A DNA stretch of 44,272 nt from Rugosibacter sp. (GTDB taxonomy: Bacteria > Pseudomonadota > Gammaproteobacteria > Burkholderiales > Rhodocyclaceae), in contig JAUSMB010000037.1 in the NCBI GenBank assembly GCA_030645365.1, positions 1-44,272 of the forward strand, written 5' to 3'. The translations under genes were made by a program, and so were the position numbers. Below are positions 17,113-27,900 of this stretch, piece after piece. A model generated the notes under the pieces. It saw only the letters and a program-made list of their open reading frames with translations, was not told the origin of the DNA and searched no databases. Position 1 is the stretch's first letter, and every line of letters starts with the position of its first letter.

Positions 17113-19347
17113 TTAAAAGGAAATATGCTGCTGCATGCCTTGCGGAATGACCGGACTGAAGATACTATCCACGGCCTCTGCTGGCAAGGCATGGGAAAAA
17201 AGATGTCCTTGAAACTTGTGGCAGCCCAGACTGATGAGTGCATTGAGCTGATCCAGCCGCTCAACCCCCTCAGCAATAGTTTCCAGCCCCATGCTTTCCG
17301 CCAGGCCGACAACGGCTGTCACGATAGCAACATCATCCGAATCTGTTGTGACATCACAAACAAAACTCTGATCAATCTTGAGTTTATGCACATGAAAACG
17401 TTTGAGATAACTCAGGCTTGAATAACCTGTACCAAAATCGTCAATGGCAATTCTTACGCCAAGCGTCGCCAGTTCATCCAGTATCGAGATTGTTTCGTTA
17501 GCATCATGCATCAAGCTAGATTCTGTAATTTCCAATTCAAGACAATTTGCCGGCTGGCCTGTTTCCAAAAGAATTCGACGAACGGTATCCGCCAATCCCG
17601 GCTGGCGAAACTGTCGCGGTGACAAATTGACAGAAATCGGCACCGCCAGCCTGCCCGCTTCTTGCCACAAATGATTTTGACGCAACGCCTCGGTGAGCAC
17701 CCATTCTCCCAAAGGCACGATCAGCCCGGTTTCTTCCGCAATTGAAATAAAGTCGTTCGGCATAATCAACCCATGCACTGGGTCGTTCCAGCGAACCAAA
17801 GCCTCCATACCACAAACCGTTCGACTACCCCAATCGATGAGCGGCTGATAATGCAGCACCATTTGACCTGTTTTGATCGCTTGCTGCAAACGTTGTTCTA
17901 TCGCAAAAAACCGTGATGCCTGTTCATCCATTTTCGACGAATATAAACGAAACGTATTGCGCCCCGCGTCTTTAGCGTGATACATCGCCGCATCGGCGTT
18001 TTTCATTAATACTAATGCATCACTTGCATCATCCGGGTAAATACTGATCCCTATCGATGGCGTCACTTGCAACGAATACGTCTCGATCATGATCGCGGGC
18101 TCTAGAACGGCCAAAATCTTTTCAGCCACCAACAAAGCATCGCCAACAGAAGAAATTTCATGCAAAAGAATGACGAACTCATCACCGCCAATGCGCGACA
18201 CAGTATCGACAGCACGTACGACACCGGTCAATCGCTGAGCTACCTGCTTGAGCAATTCGTCACCAATTGCATGGCCGAGCGTATCATTAATTTTTTTGAA
18301 GTGATCCAGATCAAGAAACATCACCGCCGCTTGGTGATTCTTACGTTGCCCACTGGCTAACACTTGTTCCAGACGATCATGGAGTAGCATCCGATTAGGT
18401 AATCCAGTCAAACTGTCATGGTGCGCAATCTCCCATACATTCCGCTCAGCGCGTATGCGTTCTGATATTTCCTGCTGCAGCTGCACTACCACTGACTCAA
18501 GTTCTTTGGTGCGCTCCTGAACACGACTTTCAAGTATGTCACGAGCATCGCGCAAGGTTTCTTCTGCCACCCGGCGATCAGTAATGTCCTCGAGCATCCA
18601 AACCGCACCCGCCTTGGGATGCTCGGCATCAAAGGCCGTTCCCACCATGCGCAGCCACAATGAGCGTCCGTCATCATGCAAATATTTTTTCTCTGTACTA
18701 AAAATCAGTCCCAATTGGAACTGCAACAAAGCGAATTGCTGAAGGTGGTCATAAATTCCACTATCCGGGAAGAATAGATCTTCCGATTGATCACCCGATA
18801 ACTCGGCAACCATGCGCCGAAGTGCTTCCCAGCGCTGATTACTTCGCACAATCCGGCTTTCCCTGATAATGGCAACCCCCATGGCCTGCGATTCAAAAAT
18901 TGCCGTCAGTTCATGAGTTCGGTTCTCCAAAGCCTGCGTAATCAACCGCTCTTCCGTAATATCTTCAATGGTCCACAGGGTGCCATCAACAACATGCTTT
19001 GGATTAATAGCCCGTCCGCGTAAACGGCACCATACACGGCAACCATCCTTGCGCTGCATTTCATAGTCAGTCTGAAATAACTCGCCCGCCCTAAGCGGTC
19101 CACTGGCAATCACCCCCAGTGACGCATAATCCTTCTCATTCGGATAAAGCACCACCGCTTGCTGTCCGACGAGCTCTTCAACCGTATAACCAAAGATCGC
19201 CGCGCACTGTTCATTCGCTTGCACCAATAAGCTCTGCCAGGTAAACAATATCCCGATAGGCGCGTTCTTCATGACCGCATCCAGCCCCAGTTGCGCCGTC
19301 ATGGGGCGAGGTGCAAACAGCGGCATATCTGTCTTCATGGCATCCAT
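17113..19347 (-). CDS. PAS-PAS-GGDEF-EAL c-di-GMP turnover protein
   Basis: Dual-domain cyclic-di-GMP enzyme of 744 residues, with no membrane segment. PAS 1 (about 20-135) and PAS 2 (about 145-260) are each followed by the PAC-type end W-x-x-E-D-I-T. A helical linker at 262-305 leads to the GGDEF domain (about 300-468) with intact G-G-D-E-F at 387-391 and an RxxD product-inhibition site (R-A-V-D, 378-381) five residues before it. The EAL domain (about 480-735) keeps E-A-L (515-517), N-L-S-P, L-E-I-T-E, D-D-F-G-T-G-Y-S-S (636-644) and K-I-D, so both activities look possible. The PAS domains have no obvious heme or flavin cysteine signature, so the ligand is unknown. Its ATG shares a base with the upstream stop (TAATG), coupling it to the dehydrogenase. 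Confidence 0.95.
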   Translation of the reverse strand: MDAMKTDMPLFAPRPMTAQLGLDAVMKNAPIGILFTWQSLLVQANEQCAAIFGYTVEELVGQQAVVLYPNEKDYASLGVIASGPLRAGELFQTDYEMQRKDGCRVWCRLRGRAINPKHVVDGTLWTIEDITEERLITQALENRTHELTAIFESQAMGVAIIRESRIVRSNQRWEALRRMVAELSGDQSEDLFFPDSGIYDHLQQFALLQFQLGLIFSTEKKYLHDDGRSLWLRMVGTAFDAEHPKAGAVWMLEDITDRRVAEETLRDARDILESRVQERTKELESVVVQLQQEISERIRAERNVWEIAHHDSLTGLPNRMLLHDRLEQVLASGQRKNHQAAVMFLDLDHFKKINDTLGHAIGDELLKQVAQRLTGVVRAVDTVSRIGGDEFVILLHEISSVGDALLVAEKILAVLEPAIMIETYSLQVTPSIGISIYPDDASDALVLMKNADAAMYHAKDAGRNTFRLYSSKMDEQASRFFAIEQRLQQAIKTGQMVLHYQPLIDWGSRTVCGMEALVRWNDPVHGLIMPNDFISIAEETGLIVPLGEWVLTEALRQNHLWQEAGRLAVPISVNLSPRQFRQPGLADTVRRILLETGQPANCLELEITESSLMHDANETISILDELATLGVRIAIDDFGTGYSSLSYLKRFHVHKLKIDQSFVCDVTTDSDDVAIVTAVVGLAESMGLETIAEGVERLDQLNALISLGCHKFQGHLFSHALPAEAVDSIFSPVIPQGMQQHISF

Positions 19348-20255
19348 TAAATTTCTTCCTTGGCAGGGATGTTATTTCCCGTGGCGGCTGAACCGATTTT
19401 TTCGAGGAACTGCAGCACAGCAACCGTATCCGACTCGCCCATCCCGCTACCCACCAGGCCATTAAATACCTGCGCTGCAGCTGCAGCTGCAGGCAGCATC
19501 AGGCCCAGGCGATGCGCCTCATTCATCACGATGCATAAATCCTTCTGCTGCATCCATGCCTTAAATCCCGGGGAAAATTGTCGATCCAGCATGCGCTGGC
19601 CATGATTTTCCAGAATCCTTGAATAAGCAGAACCACCCAGCAATGCCTCCCGCACCCGCGCCGGGTCAGCGCCACTCTGCTGTGCAAAATTTAACGCCTC
19701 TGCTACTGCCAGCACAGTAACTCCGCCAAGTATCTGGTTACAGGCTTTAGCGACTTGGCCTGTACCGCACTCACCAATCCAGGTCACCGTTTTACCCATG
19801 CACAAAAACACCGGCTTGATCTCTTCAAACACCTCGCAAGCACCGCCCACCATAATGGTCAATGTGGCATTGATCGCACCGATTTCCCCTCCTGAAACCG
19901 GCGCATCAAGAAACTTAATCCCTTGTTCAGCAAGACGTCTGCCAATCCGGCGTGCTGCATCGGGGGCAATCGTACTCATATCTATGACGCATAAACCTGC
20001 CTTCGCGCCAGCAATAAGGCCTTTCTCGCCCAAGCAAATGGTCTCGACATCCGGGCTGTCAGACACCATCGTAATAACCACATCGGCATGTTGCGCAACG
20101 CTCGCAGGATGTTCATGGATCACCGCTGACGTCTTAGCAAACGGTGCTAAAGAGGCTTCACGACGCGCCCACAAATGCAGTGTATGGCCGGCCTGTGCCA
20201 GATGAAGCGCCATTGGCCGCCCCATCAAACCCAAACCAATAAAACCAATGTTCAT
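19347..20255 (-). CDS. 3-hydroxyisobutyrate dehydrogenase-family NAD(P)-dependent reductase
   Basis: Beta-hydroxyacid dehydrogenase of the 3-hydroxyisobutyrate / tartronate semialdehyde reductase (GlxR/GarR) group, 302 residues. It has the Rossmann motif G-F-I-G-L-G-L-M-G-R-P-M, the substrate signature F-L-D-A-P-V-S-G-G-E-I-G-A, the catalytic lysine in V-A-K-A-C-N-Q, and the C-terminal helix W-M-Q-Q-K-D-L. The substrate cannot be assigned from sequence; D-A-P-V-S-G-G-E fits 2-hydroxy-3-oxopropionate reductases and succinic semialdehyde reductases alike. I chose the ATG at 20255 (M-N-I-G-F-I-G) over 20279 because GGGAAAT precedes it and homologues start there. It is 32 bases after the DUF4202 stop. 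Confidence 0.88.
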   Translation of the reverse strand: MNIGFIGLGLMGRPMALHLAQAGHTLHLWARREASLAPFAKTSAVIHEHPASVAQHADVVITMVSDSPDVETICLGEKGLIAGAKAGLCVIDMSTIAPDAARRIGRRLAEQGIKFLDAPVSGGEIGAINATLTIMVGGACEVFEEIKPVFLCMGKTVTWIGECGTGQVAKACNQILGGVTVLAVAEALNFAQQSGADPARVREALLGGSAYSRILENHGQRMLDRQFSPGFKAWMQQKDLCIVMNEAHRLGLMLPAAAAAAQVFNGLVGSGMGESDTVAVLQFLEKIGSAATGNNIPAKEEI

Positions 20256-20287
20256 TGCGTTATTTCCCGTTATTTCCATCAGTCAAT

Positions 20288-20902
20288 TCAACTAATCGCC
20301 CGAGTAATTAGCGCCACATACTGTTCTGGTAGCCGCAGCGCGCCTGATACAGCGAACTGATGGGCGTTATCCGACATTTTCTGCCATGTTTTACGAATGA
20401 TATCAATCCATTTCTCTTCATCATAATCCGGCTTGCTCGCGACAAAACTGACCATATAGTGTTCAATAAAAACCAGGCCAGCAACATCTTCCAGTAATTG
20501 GCTATCCGGATTATGCTTCAGCCGCCGTTTCGCAATGGCCGCTTGCGTGCGTTCAAGCGTGCTTTCTGTGCTATCCGCCGCATACCCTGCCTGCTGCATC
20601 AAAGTTCCGGCAAGTTCGGCATGCATGCGATACAGGCCTGTACGCCACTGAAAATAGCCCTCTTTAGTCAGCGGATAATCACTGCGGGGCACGCTCCAGC
20701 GACGAATATGTTGCGCACGCACGGCCAACTGTACCGCTTCATCTGCATCGGGCGCATAGCGATGCAACATCTCGCTCATGCGCTGGCTATAGAGCAGCTC
20801 TTTGGGCTGCCCCTCATCCTGGTTCGGGTCTTCACGATTCACTGCGTCAAACAGCGCCATCGCCCGCGTGAAACATGCCTGATTGGTCGGCTGCCTGTTC
20901 AT
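20288..20902 (-). CDS. DUF4202 family protein
   Basis: A 204-residue soluble protein matching the DUF4202 family by its opening ([17 protein letters not shown]), the core [11 protein letters not shown] ... A[17 protein letters not shown], and [13 protein letters not shown]. The H-x-x-R-W and E-D-x-A-x-x-x-F-x-E-H patterns resemble metal-binding helical proteins (HD-like), but no function is established to my knowledge. Its ATG overlaps the argJ stop by 4 bases (ATGA), so it is translated with argJ. Confidence 0.85.
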   Translation of the reverse strand: MNRQPTNQACFTRAMALFDAVNREDPNQDEGQPKELLYSQRMSEMLHRYAPDADEAVQLAVRAQHIRRWSVPRSDYPLTKEGYFQWRTGLYRMHAELAGTLMQQAGYAADSTESTLERTQAAIAKRRLKHNPDSQLLEDVAGLVFIEHYMVSFVASKPDYDEEKWIDIIRKTWQKMSDNAHQFAVSGALRLPEQYVALITRAIS

Positions 20903-22137
20903 GAGCGGTAATCCGCGTTGATCTTGACATAGTCATACGAAAAATCGCAGGTCCACACCGTCGTCTGCGCCACGCCGCGCGCCAGATCCACTCGCACGAT
21001 GATTTCCGCCGCCTGCATGATGCGCACGCCGTCTGCCTCACGGTAGTTCGCCGCGCGGCCACCGTTTTCCGACACCAGCACTTCTTCGCCATTGCTGCCC
21101 AACCAGACCTTAACGCCAGCCGCGTCCAGATCATTGATACCAGCATAGCCAATGGCGGCGAGGATACGGCCGAGATTGGGGTCGGAAGCGAAGAAGGCGG
21201 TCTTCACCAGCGGCGAATGGCCGATGGCGTAGGCCACCTGGCGGCATTCCGCCGCCGTGTTGCCAGCGCCGACTTTTATGGTGATGAACTTGGTCGCGCC
21301 CTCGCCGTCGCGCACGATGGCCTGTGCCAGTTCCTGCGCCACGCTGATCACTGCCTCGCGCACGGCTGGCCAGTGCGGCGAGGTTTCGCTGTCGATCCGC
21401 AAACCGCTGGCGCCCGTGGCAATCAAAATGAAAGAATCATTGGTTGAGGTATCGCCATCCACCGTGATGCAGTTGAAGGAAACATCGGCCGCGTCCTGCA
21501 CCAACTGTTGCAGCAGTGTTGGCGCAATGCCCGCATCGGTGGCGATAAAGCCCAGCATGGTCGCCATGTTTGGGCGGATCATGCCGGCGCCTTTGGACAT
21601 GCCAGTGACCGTGCAAGAATAGTCGGCGCTGGTGACACGGCGCGAAGCGGCCTTGGCGACGGTATCGGTGGTCATGATCGCGTGCGCTGCCGCATGCCAT
21701 TGGTCGACCTTCAAATCGACCTGCGCGGCGGGCAATGCGGCGAGCAATTTATCGGTCGGAAAATGTTCCAGGATCACGCCAGTGGAAAACGGCAGTACTT
21801 CCTGTACGCTGCAACCCAGCAACTGCGCCACACCCGCGCAGCTGTCGCGTGCGGCGGCCAGGCCCACATCACCTGTCGCGGCGTTGGCGATGCCGGTGTT
21901 GATGACCAGTGCGCGCATGGCCGGGCTTGCCGCCAGATGCTCACGGCATACCGTCACTGGCGCGGCACAAAAACGGTTCTGCGTAAATACGCCCGCCACC
22001 TGGCTGCCAGGCGCCAGTTCGATCAGCGTCAGGTCGCGCCTGTTCTTTTTGCGAATCCCCGCCTCCGCAGTGCCCAGGCGAACGCCCGCAACCGGCAACA
22101 AGTCGGCAGGCTCAGGTGTGGTGTAGTTAACCGGCAT
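20899..22137 (-). CDS. argJ: Glutamate N-acetyltransferase / amino-acid acetyltransferase (ArgJ)
   Basis: Transfers acetyl from N-acetylornithine to glutamate in the cyclic arginine pathway. The 412-residue precursor has the self-cleavage site [14 protein letters not shown] with nucleophile Thr193, the upstream oxyanion S-T-G-V-I, and the C-terminal [13 protein letters not shown]. The ATG at 22137 (M-P-V-N-Y) has AAGGA upstream and matches homologues; the frame's earlier ATG at 22251 would lie inside glnE. The start overlaps glnE by 11 bases. Odd feature: two copies of the dispersed repeat, in opposite orientations, encode residues about 166-174 and 287-295 without changing family length. Confidence 0.95.
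   Translation of the reverse strand: MPVNYTTPEPADLLPVAGVRLGTAEAGIRKKNRRDLTLIELAPGSQVAGVFTQNRFCAAPVTVCREHLAASPAMRALVINTGIANAATGDVGLAAARDSCAGVAQLLGCSVQEVLPFSTGVILEHFPTDKLLAALPAAQVDLKVDQWHAAAHAIMTTDTVAKAASRRVTSADYSCTVTGMSKGAGMIRPNMATMLGFIATDAGIAPTLLQQLVQDAADVSFNCITVDGDTSTNDSFILIATGASGLRIDSETSPHWPAVREAVISVAQELAQAIVRDGEGATKFITIKVGAGNTAAECRQVAYAIGHSPLVKTAFFASDPNLGRILAAIGYAGINDLDAAGVKVWLGSNGEEVLVSENGGRAANYREADGVRIMQAAEIIVRVDLARGVAQTTVWTCDFSYDYVKINADYRS
21252..21277 (-). repeat. Dispersed 27-bp repeat, copy 5 (argJ, sense)
   Basis: On the minus strand it reads AAAAGTCGGCGC then TGGCAACACGGCGG, four mismatches in the right half. It is read in frame as K-V-G-A-G-N-T-A, replacing a variable loop before the conserved E-C-R-x-V-A-Y-A-I. 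Confidence 0.65.
21618..21643 (+). repeat. Dispersed 27-bp repeat, copy 6 (argJ, antisense)
   Basis: On the plus strand it reads AATAGTCGGCGC then TGGTGACACGGCGC, two mismatches. It is antisense to argJ, which reads it as R-R-V-T-S-A-D-Y-S between T-T-D-T and the T-V-T-G strand before the cleavage site. Confidence 0.8.
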
Positions 22138-24892
22138 ATGATTCCTTTGTATTTTCCAATATTGCATCTCCAAAAACCGCGCGCCACAGCGCGCCCACTG
22201 CATCAACTTCTCGTTGCACCGTGTCCGGCGGCACCCGCGCCTTGGCAGCATCCAGCCTCAGCTGATGCTGCATGCGGCGAAAACCACGGTACGCATTGCG
22301 CGCCGCCTCGACCAGGCTATCCGGAATCAATCCCAAGTCAGCCGCCATTTTCAGCAGCGCGAGATTGCCCAGATTGGCGGTCAATTGCGGGTATTGATGC
22401 GCATAACCCAGCACCAGATACTGCACGATGAATTCCACGTCGATCAGCCCACCCGGATCATGCTTCAGGTTAAATATCCGTTCCCGTTCGCCCGGCTTGG
22501 TGGCATGCGCGTCATGCATTTTCTGACGCATATCGAGAATCTCACGCTTGAGCTTGGCCGAATTTCGCGGCTGGCACAAGACCTCCTGGCGTATCCGCTC
22601 GAAGGCTGCCCCGACCACCGCATCGCCTGCCGAATACCGCGCCCGGGTCAGCGCCTGGTGTTCCCACACCCAGGCCGATTCAAGTTGATAATCACGAAAG
22701 GCGGCAATCGAGCTGACGACCAGTCCGGCCTCGCCATTCGGCCGCAGGCGCAAATCGGTTTCAAACAACTGGCCGGCCGCAGTCTGCGCCGACAGCCAGG
22801 TATTCAGCCGCGTGCCCAGCCGCGAATAGATTTCACCGGCATCCGGATGCTCGTCGTCATACAGAAAGACGAGATCGAGGTCAGAGGCATAACCGAGTTC
22901 CTTGCCGCCCAGCTTGCCGTAACTGATCACCGCAAATTGCGGTGTTTCACGATGGCCACGATAACGTTCGGGCAGCTTTTTCCAGGCGCAGGTCAGCGCT
23001 GAATCGAGCAGGATGTCAGCCAGCGCGGACAAATGGTCAGCCAGTTTTTCCACTGTCAACAGGCCCGCCATATCCTGCGCCAGCACACGGAAAACCTGCG
23101 CATGATGCTGCTCACGCAATACATCCATCTGGCGTTCGGTATCCGGTTCCAGCACCGCCAGCGACTGCTGCAACTCTGTGCGGAATGCAGTCCAGTCAGG
23201 CGCCACATCGAGCAGGCGAGCGTCCAGCAGTTCATCCAGCAGGATCGGATGGCGTTGCAGGTAATTCGCCGCCCAGCTTGAACTGCCGACCAGATGCGCC
23301 ACTTTCTGCAGGGCCTGCGGATATTGCTGCAACAACGCCAGATAAGAACCACGGCGAGAAATCGCGTCGAGCAGATCGAGGCCGCGCGCCAGCGTCTCAT
23401 CCGGATGCTTCTCCTGCGCTGCAACCTCGATCAGGCGTGGCACCAAGGCATCCAGGCGACTGCGAATTTCTTCCGGCATTTGCGCGTAGCGTGGTGCGGA
23501 ACGCATCGCCGCGACACGCGCTGCGGCTGCCGCCGGGTCACGATAGCCGAGTTTTTCAAAACCATCGGCCACATCACTGCCTGCGCCGTTCCACAACTCG
23601 ACAAGTTCGTGCTGCCCTTGACCGGGATCGGCAAATACCTGATCGAAATGACTGGACACCGTAGCACGGTGGACATCCAAGGCAAGGTTGAAATCGGAAA
23701 AATTAGCAAACCCCATGGCCTGCGCCACACGTTGCTGGTCATCGGCAGATGCCGGCAGCAAATGGGTTTGCGCATCATCCAGATATTGCAGGCGGTGCTC
23801 CGTGCGGCGCAAAAAATCATAGGCGGCCGTCAGTGCTTCTACCGCCGCAGCCGTCATGATCTCGCGCATCGCCAGCAGCTTCAGCACCGCCAGCGTCGGC
23901 TGTATCTGCAAGGCCATGTCCCGCCCGCCACGGATCAACTGGAACACCTGAGCCAGGAATACAATCTCGCGGATGCCGCCGGGGCCGAGCTTGACGTTAT
24001 CGGCCATATCCTTTTTGGCCACTTCGCGACGAATCTGCGCATGCAGCTCGCGCATCGCATTGATCGTGCCAAAATCCAGGTATTTACGGAACACAAAGGG
24101 ATGGCGGATTGCTTCTAGCTCATCGTGACGGCTCCCGGTCAACGGCCGCGCCTTGATCCAGGCATAACGCTCCCATTCGCGCCCCTGAGTGATGAAATAG
24201 TTCTCCAGCATGTCGAACGAACATACCAGCGGCCCCGAATCGCCATTCGGCCGCAAGCGCATGTCCACACGGAACACCTGCCCGCCGGCAGTGACTTCGG
24301 CAATGGCATTGATCAAGCCGCGCCCCAGCCGCGTAAAAAACTCGACGTTGGAGATGCTGCGCTGATCTGCATTGGCTGCGTCCGTATCGCCATCTTCTGG
24401 ATAGACGAAGATCAGGTCAATATCTGACGACACATTCAACTCGCGCCCACCCAGCTTGCCCATGCCGACCACGATCAATTCCTGTGCCTGCCCATCCGCA
24501 TTGCGCGGCACGCCGTACCGCGCGACCAGCCCGTGCATCAGCACGCCAACCGCCTGATTGATTGCCAGTTCGGCGATGCATGTCATGGTTTCCATCACCT
24601 CGTCCAAAGGTGCGAGGTTTGCCAGATCGCGCGTCGCAATACGCGCATAAGCCCATTGCTTGAACTCTCGCAATAATGGCTTCAAATCTGCTTCACTCAT
24701 TACGCGGTTTGCTTGCCTATCACTCAGCCAGCCAGAAAGCTCAGCCTTTGTAACAGGTGCTTTAAGCGACGCGGCCACTTCATCGGCAAGCGCTGGCTTG
24801 GCGGTCAGCAGTCTTTCGAGATATCGAGAGGCGGAAACACCCTTAGCAATATCAGCGATAGTGTCAGCAAGCATGGTGACCATAGAAGGCAT
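22127..24892 (-). CDS. glnE: Bifunctional glutamine synthetase adenylyltransferase/deadenylase
   Basis: Adenylylates and deadenylylates GlnA in response to PII and glutamine, setting nitrogen assimilation. The 921-residue protein has two nucleotidyltransferase domains, each with the G-K-L-G-G-x-E-L ... S-D-x-D-L motif: at about 143-162 (deadenylase) and about 650-675 (adenylyltransferase, [17 protein letters not shown]). Each is followed by a helical PII-uridylyltransferase-like regulatory domain (R-R-T-E-H-R-L-Q-Y and [15 protein letters not shown]). Length is close to E. coli GlnE (946). First gene of a minus-strand set and divergent from yhdP across 89 bp. No clear Shine-Dalgarno; ATGs at codons 4 or 7 are alternatives. 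Confidence 0.96.
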   Translation of the reverse strand: MPSMVTMLADTIADIAKGVSASRYLERLLTAKPALADEVAASLKAPVTKAELSGWLSDRQANRVMSEADLKPLLREFKQWAYARIATRDLANLAPLDEVMETMTCIAELAINQAVGVLMHGLVARYGVPRNADGQAQELIVVGMGKLGGRELNVSSDIDLIFVYPEDGDTDAANADQRSISNVEFFTRLGRGLINAIAEVTAGGQVFRVDMRLRPNGDSGPLVCSFDMLENYFITQGREWERYAWIKARPLTGSRHDELEAIRHPFVFRKYLDFGTINAMRELHAQIRREVAKKDMADNVKLGPGGIREIVFLAQVFQLIRGGRDMALQIQPTLAVLKLLAMREIMTAAAVEALTAAYDFLRRTEHRLQYLDDAQTHLLPASADDQQRVAQAMGFANFSDFNLALDVHRATVSSHFDQVFADPGQGQHELVELWNGAGSDVADGFEKLGYRDPAAAAARVAAMRSAPRYAQMPEEIRSRLDALVPRLIEVAAQEKHPDETLARGLDLLDAISRRGSYLALLQQYPQALQKVAHLVGSSSWAANYLQRHPILLDELLDARLLDVAPDWTAFRTELQQSLAVLEPDTERQMDVLREQHHAQVFRVLAQDMAGLLTVEKLADHLSALADILLDSALTCAWKKLPERYRGHRETPQFAVISYGKLGGKELGYASDLDLVFLYDDEHPDAGEIYSRLGTRLNTWLSAQTAAGQLFETDLRLRPNGEAGLVVSSIAAFRDYQLESAWVWEHQALTRARYSAGDAVVGAAFERIRQEVLCQPRNSAKLKREILDMRQKMHDAHATKPGERERIFNLKHDPGGLIDVEFIVQYLVLGYAHQYPQLTANLGNLALLKMAADLGLIPDSLVEAARNAYRGFRRMQHQLRLDAAKARVPPDTVQREVDAVGALWRAVFGDAILENTKESYAG

Positions 24893-24981
24893 CGGTTAGA
24901 ATTTCAGTCTTGATGCCACTATTTTCACCCTTTTCGGGAACTTCAGTGCGTCCAATAGCGTGATCTCCGTGCCCTTTTTAC

Positions 24982-27900
24982 ATGCCTCAAATTCCCACTT
25001 TGTCTTCATTCACTAACAATCGTCTCCTGCGAGGTCTGCCTCGTTCGAGTCGATTTATGCGTATTTTTCACGTGTTGTCATGGGGCGCCACCCTGCTCTA
25101 TTTTGCTGTGGCACTGCTCGTCATTGCCTTACGCTATGGCGTATTGCCACAGATCGAAAATTATCGTGGCGATATCGAGCAAGCCATCAGCGCTGCAATC
25201 CAGCAACCCGTCCGCATTCGTGCCATTGAAGCTCACTGGTCGGGATTAAGGCCCGTTCTCAACTTGCAAGGTGTCGAGATTCGAGATGCAGTGGGCGATT
25301 CACTACTCAACCTTGAACACGTCACTGCCGAGCCCGCATGGGATTCACTTTTATATGGTGAATTACGTCTGGCCCGCCTCGAGTTGCTTGCGCCACGCAT
25401 CGTATTAAGCCGCGACACATCAGGTCGCTTCTTTGCCGCCGGACTGGAAATCACCCCAAAAAAGACCAACCGGAATGCTTTTTCACTTTGGCTATTTGCA
25501 CAGCATCAAATCGTCATTCGTGACGCCACAATCACCTGGCAGGACTTCTTGCGCAATGCCCCGCCGCTCGAGCTTAAGCATCTGAATTTTCAGCTCGACA
25601 ACAATAAACCGTCACACCGTTTTGGCTTTACTGCAGAACCGCCGCGCGCTTTGGCCGCACGCCTGGATATTCGCGGCAACCTGAAAAGCCGCGACCTGAA
25701 CCAACTGGCAACTTGGTCAGGCGAAACCTATGCTGAAATTGATTATGCTGACCTCGCCGGATGGCGCGCCTGGGTTGATTATCCTGTAGCCATTCCACAA
25801 GGCAGCGGTGCCTTGCGCTTATGGCTCAACTTCGCCAACGCACAGCTCACGGCAGCTACGGCTGATGTCCGCCTGGCAGACGTGCGCCTGCAACTACGCC
25901 CGGATCTTCCTGAACTGGATTTATTAAAACTGGATGGCAGACTCGCCGCAGAGCGTAGTGATATTGGGTTTTCCGGATCCAGCAATCACCTGGCGCTAAC
26001 CACCCGCAATGGGCTGACACTGCCCCCGACAGATGTCACCCTGCGTTGGCAAAGTAGAACTCCGCAACAAACAACGCTGGCCGGATTAAATTTATTGAGC
26101 CTGATCCCGCATGCTAAAAAAACCGGGCCCGATGAAAACAATAAACCCAGCGGTAGCTTTACTGCCAATCAACTTGATCTGGACACCTTATCAAAGCTGG
26201 CGACTTTTCTCCCCCTGAATGCAACCGCCCGCGAGCAACTGAACCGTTATTCACCACAGGGTAAATTGACTGGGCTTAGCCTTAATTGGCAAGGCCCCGT
26301 GGATGCGTTACAGCACTGGTCAATTAACAGTCACCTGACAAACTTTGGCATGAGCAACCTCGGCCCTGTTACCCACATGGCTGGCATCAATGGTCATATC
26401 GCTGGCACAGACCAGAACGGCGCCATTGAGCTGAACGGGAAGAACAGCACAATTGCGTTACCCACTATTTTTGCTGAGCCCAACCTTGCGCTAGATACTT
26501 TCACCACACAAGCCAAATGGAAGAAAATTGCCGATGGCTTGAGTATTCAGCTGACCAAAGCCACCTTTAGCAACCCTGATGCGGCAGGAGAAGCCAGCGG
26601 TAGTTGGCATGCCTTGCCTGCTGGCCCGGGCGAAATTGATCTCGTCGCCCGGCTGACGCGCGGCAGTGGCAATGCTGTCTGGCGGTACATTCCATTGGCT
26701 GTCAGCCAAGCAACACGTGATTGGCTACGTACCGGCATTCTGGCCGGCACCGCAAGTGAGGCAAACCTCGTGCTCAAAGGAGATCTACGCCACTTCCCCT
26801 TTCGCGGCGGGCCGGGCAAAAATCAGGGCGGCCTGTTTGAAGTACGCAGTAAATTCCACGCAGCAACACTTGACTATGCCACCGGCTGGCCGGAAATTAC
26901 TGGTATTGAGGGCGAATTGCTGTTCGCCGGAGAGCGCATGCTGATTACTGGCAAAACCGGCCGTATCTTTGGTGTTGATCTACATGACGTGCGTGCAGAA
27001 ATTGCTGATCTGGAAACACCAGAAGAACTGCTCATCGTCACCGGCAAAGCTGCAGGCCCGACCCCCGACTTCCTGCGCTATATCGAAGCCAGCCCGGTCG
27101 GGGACCGCATCGATCACTTCACCGAGAACATGAAGGCTGCTGGCACGGGTGAACTGGAGCTCAAACTGGACCTGCCACTGCGCGGCATGGAGCACACAAA
27201 GATTGCGGGGAAATACCGTTTTGACAATAATCGGCTCACCATAGATGCCGACTTGCCGCCGCTGGCCGATGTACGCGGGCAGTTGCAATTCTCCGCCGAC
27301 AATCTTGAAGCCCGGGATATTCGCGGCACATTGCTGGGAATGCCGCTCTCTGCAAATATCACCACCATCAATAATGGCGTTCAAGTCAATGCCGCTGGGG
27401 AACTTACTGTCGCCGCGCTGCGCCGTCAGTTTGCCCATCCGCTGTTCGATCATCTTTCCGGCGGCGCGAAATGGAATGGCGATATTCGCGTGAAAAACAA
27501 ATCCGCCGATGTCAAAATCACGTCCAATCTTGTCGGTCTTTCATCCAGCCTGCCTGAACCTTTTAATAAATCAGCTAAAGAGCCATTAGCAGCAAGCTTT
27601 GAACGTCACGCCCTGACTAACATTCAGACCGGCATCGGAAGTGCGCAAAAACTCGGCGCTGGTGATACGGCGCAAAACAAGACGACGACAAAACCATCTC
27701 GCCCCACCCTGCTGACCAACATCCCGCGCGACATGCTGGATATTCGCCTGGGACCTGCTACGCGCTTGCAGTTGGCTCGTCGCCAGGATGTCTCGCCCGC
27801 TATCATCACCCAGGGACTGCTCACGCTCGGTGACATCAGCGCTGCCTTGCCTGAACGGCAATTATTGGTGGCAATGAATTTACCCAAGCTCGATGCCGAT

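Noticed and set aside
22138-22251. Longer argJ start at 22251
   Set aside because: It would lie inside the glnE coding region, and the added residues do not resemble ArgJ; the ATG at 22137 has a good ribosome site.
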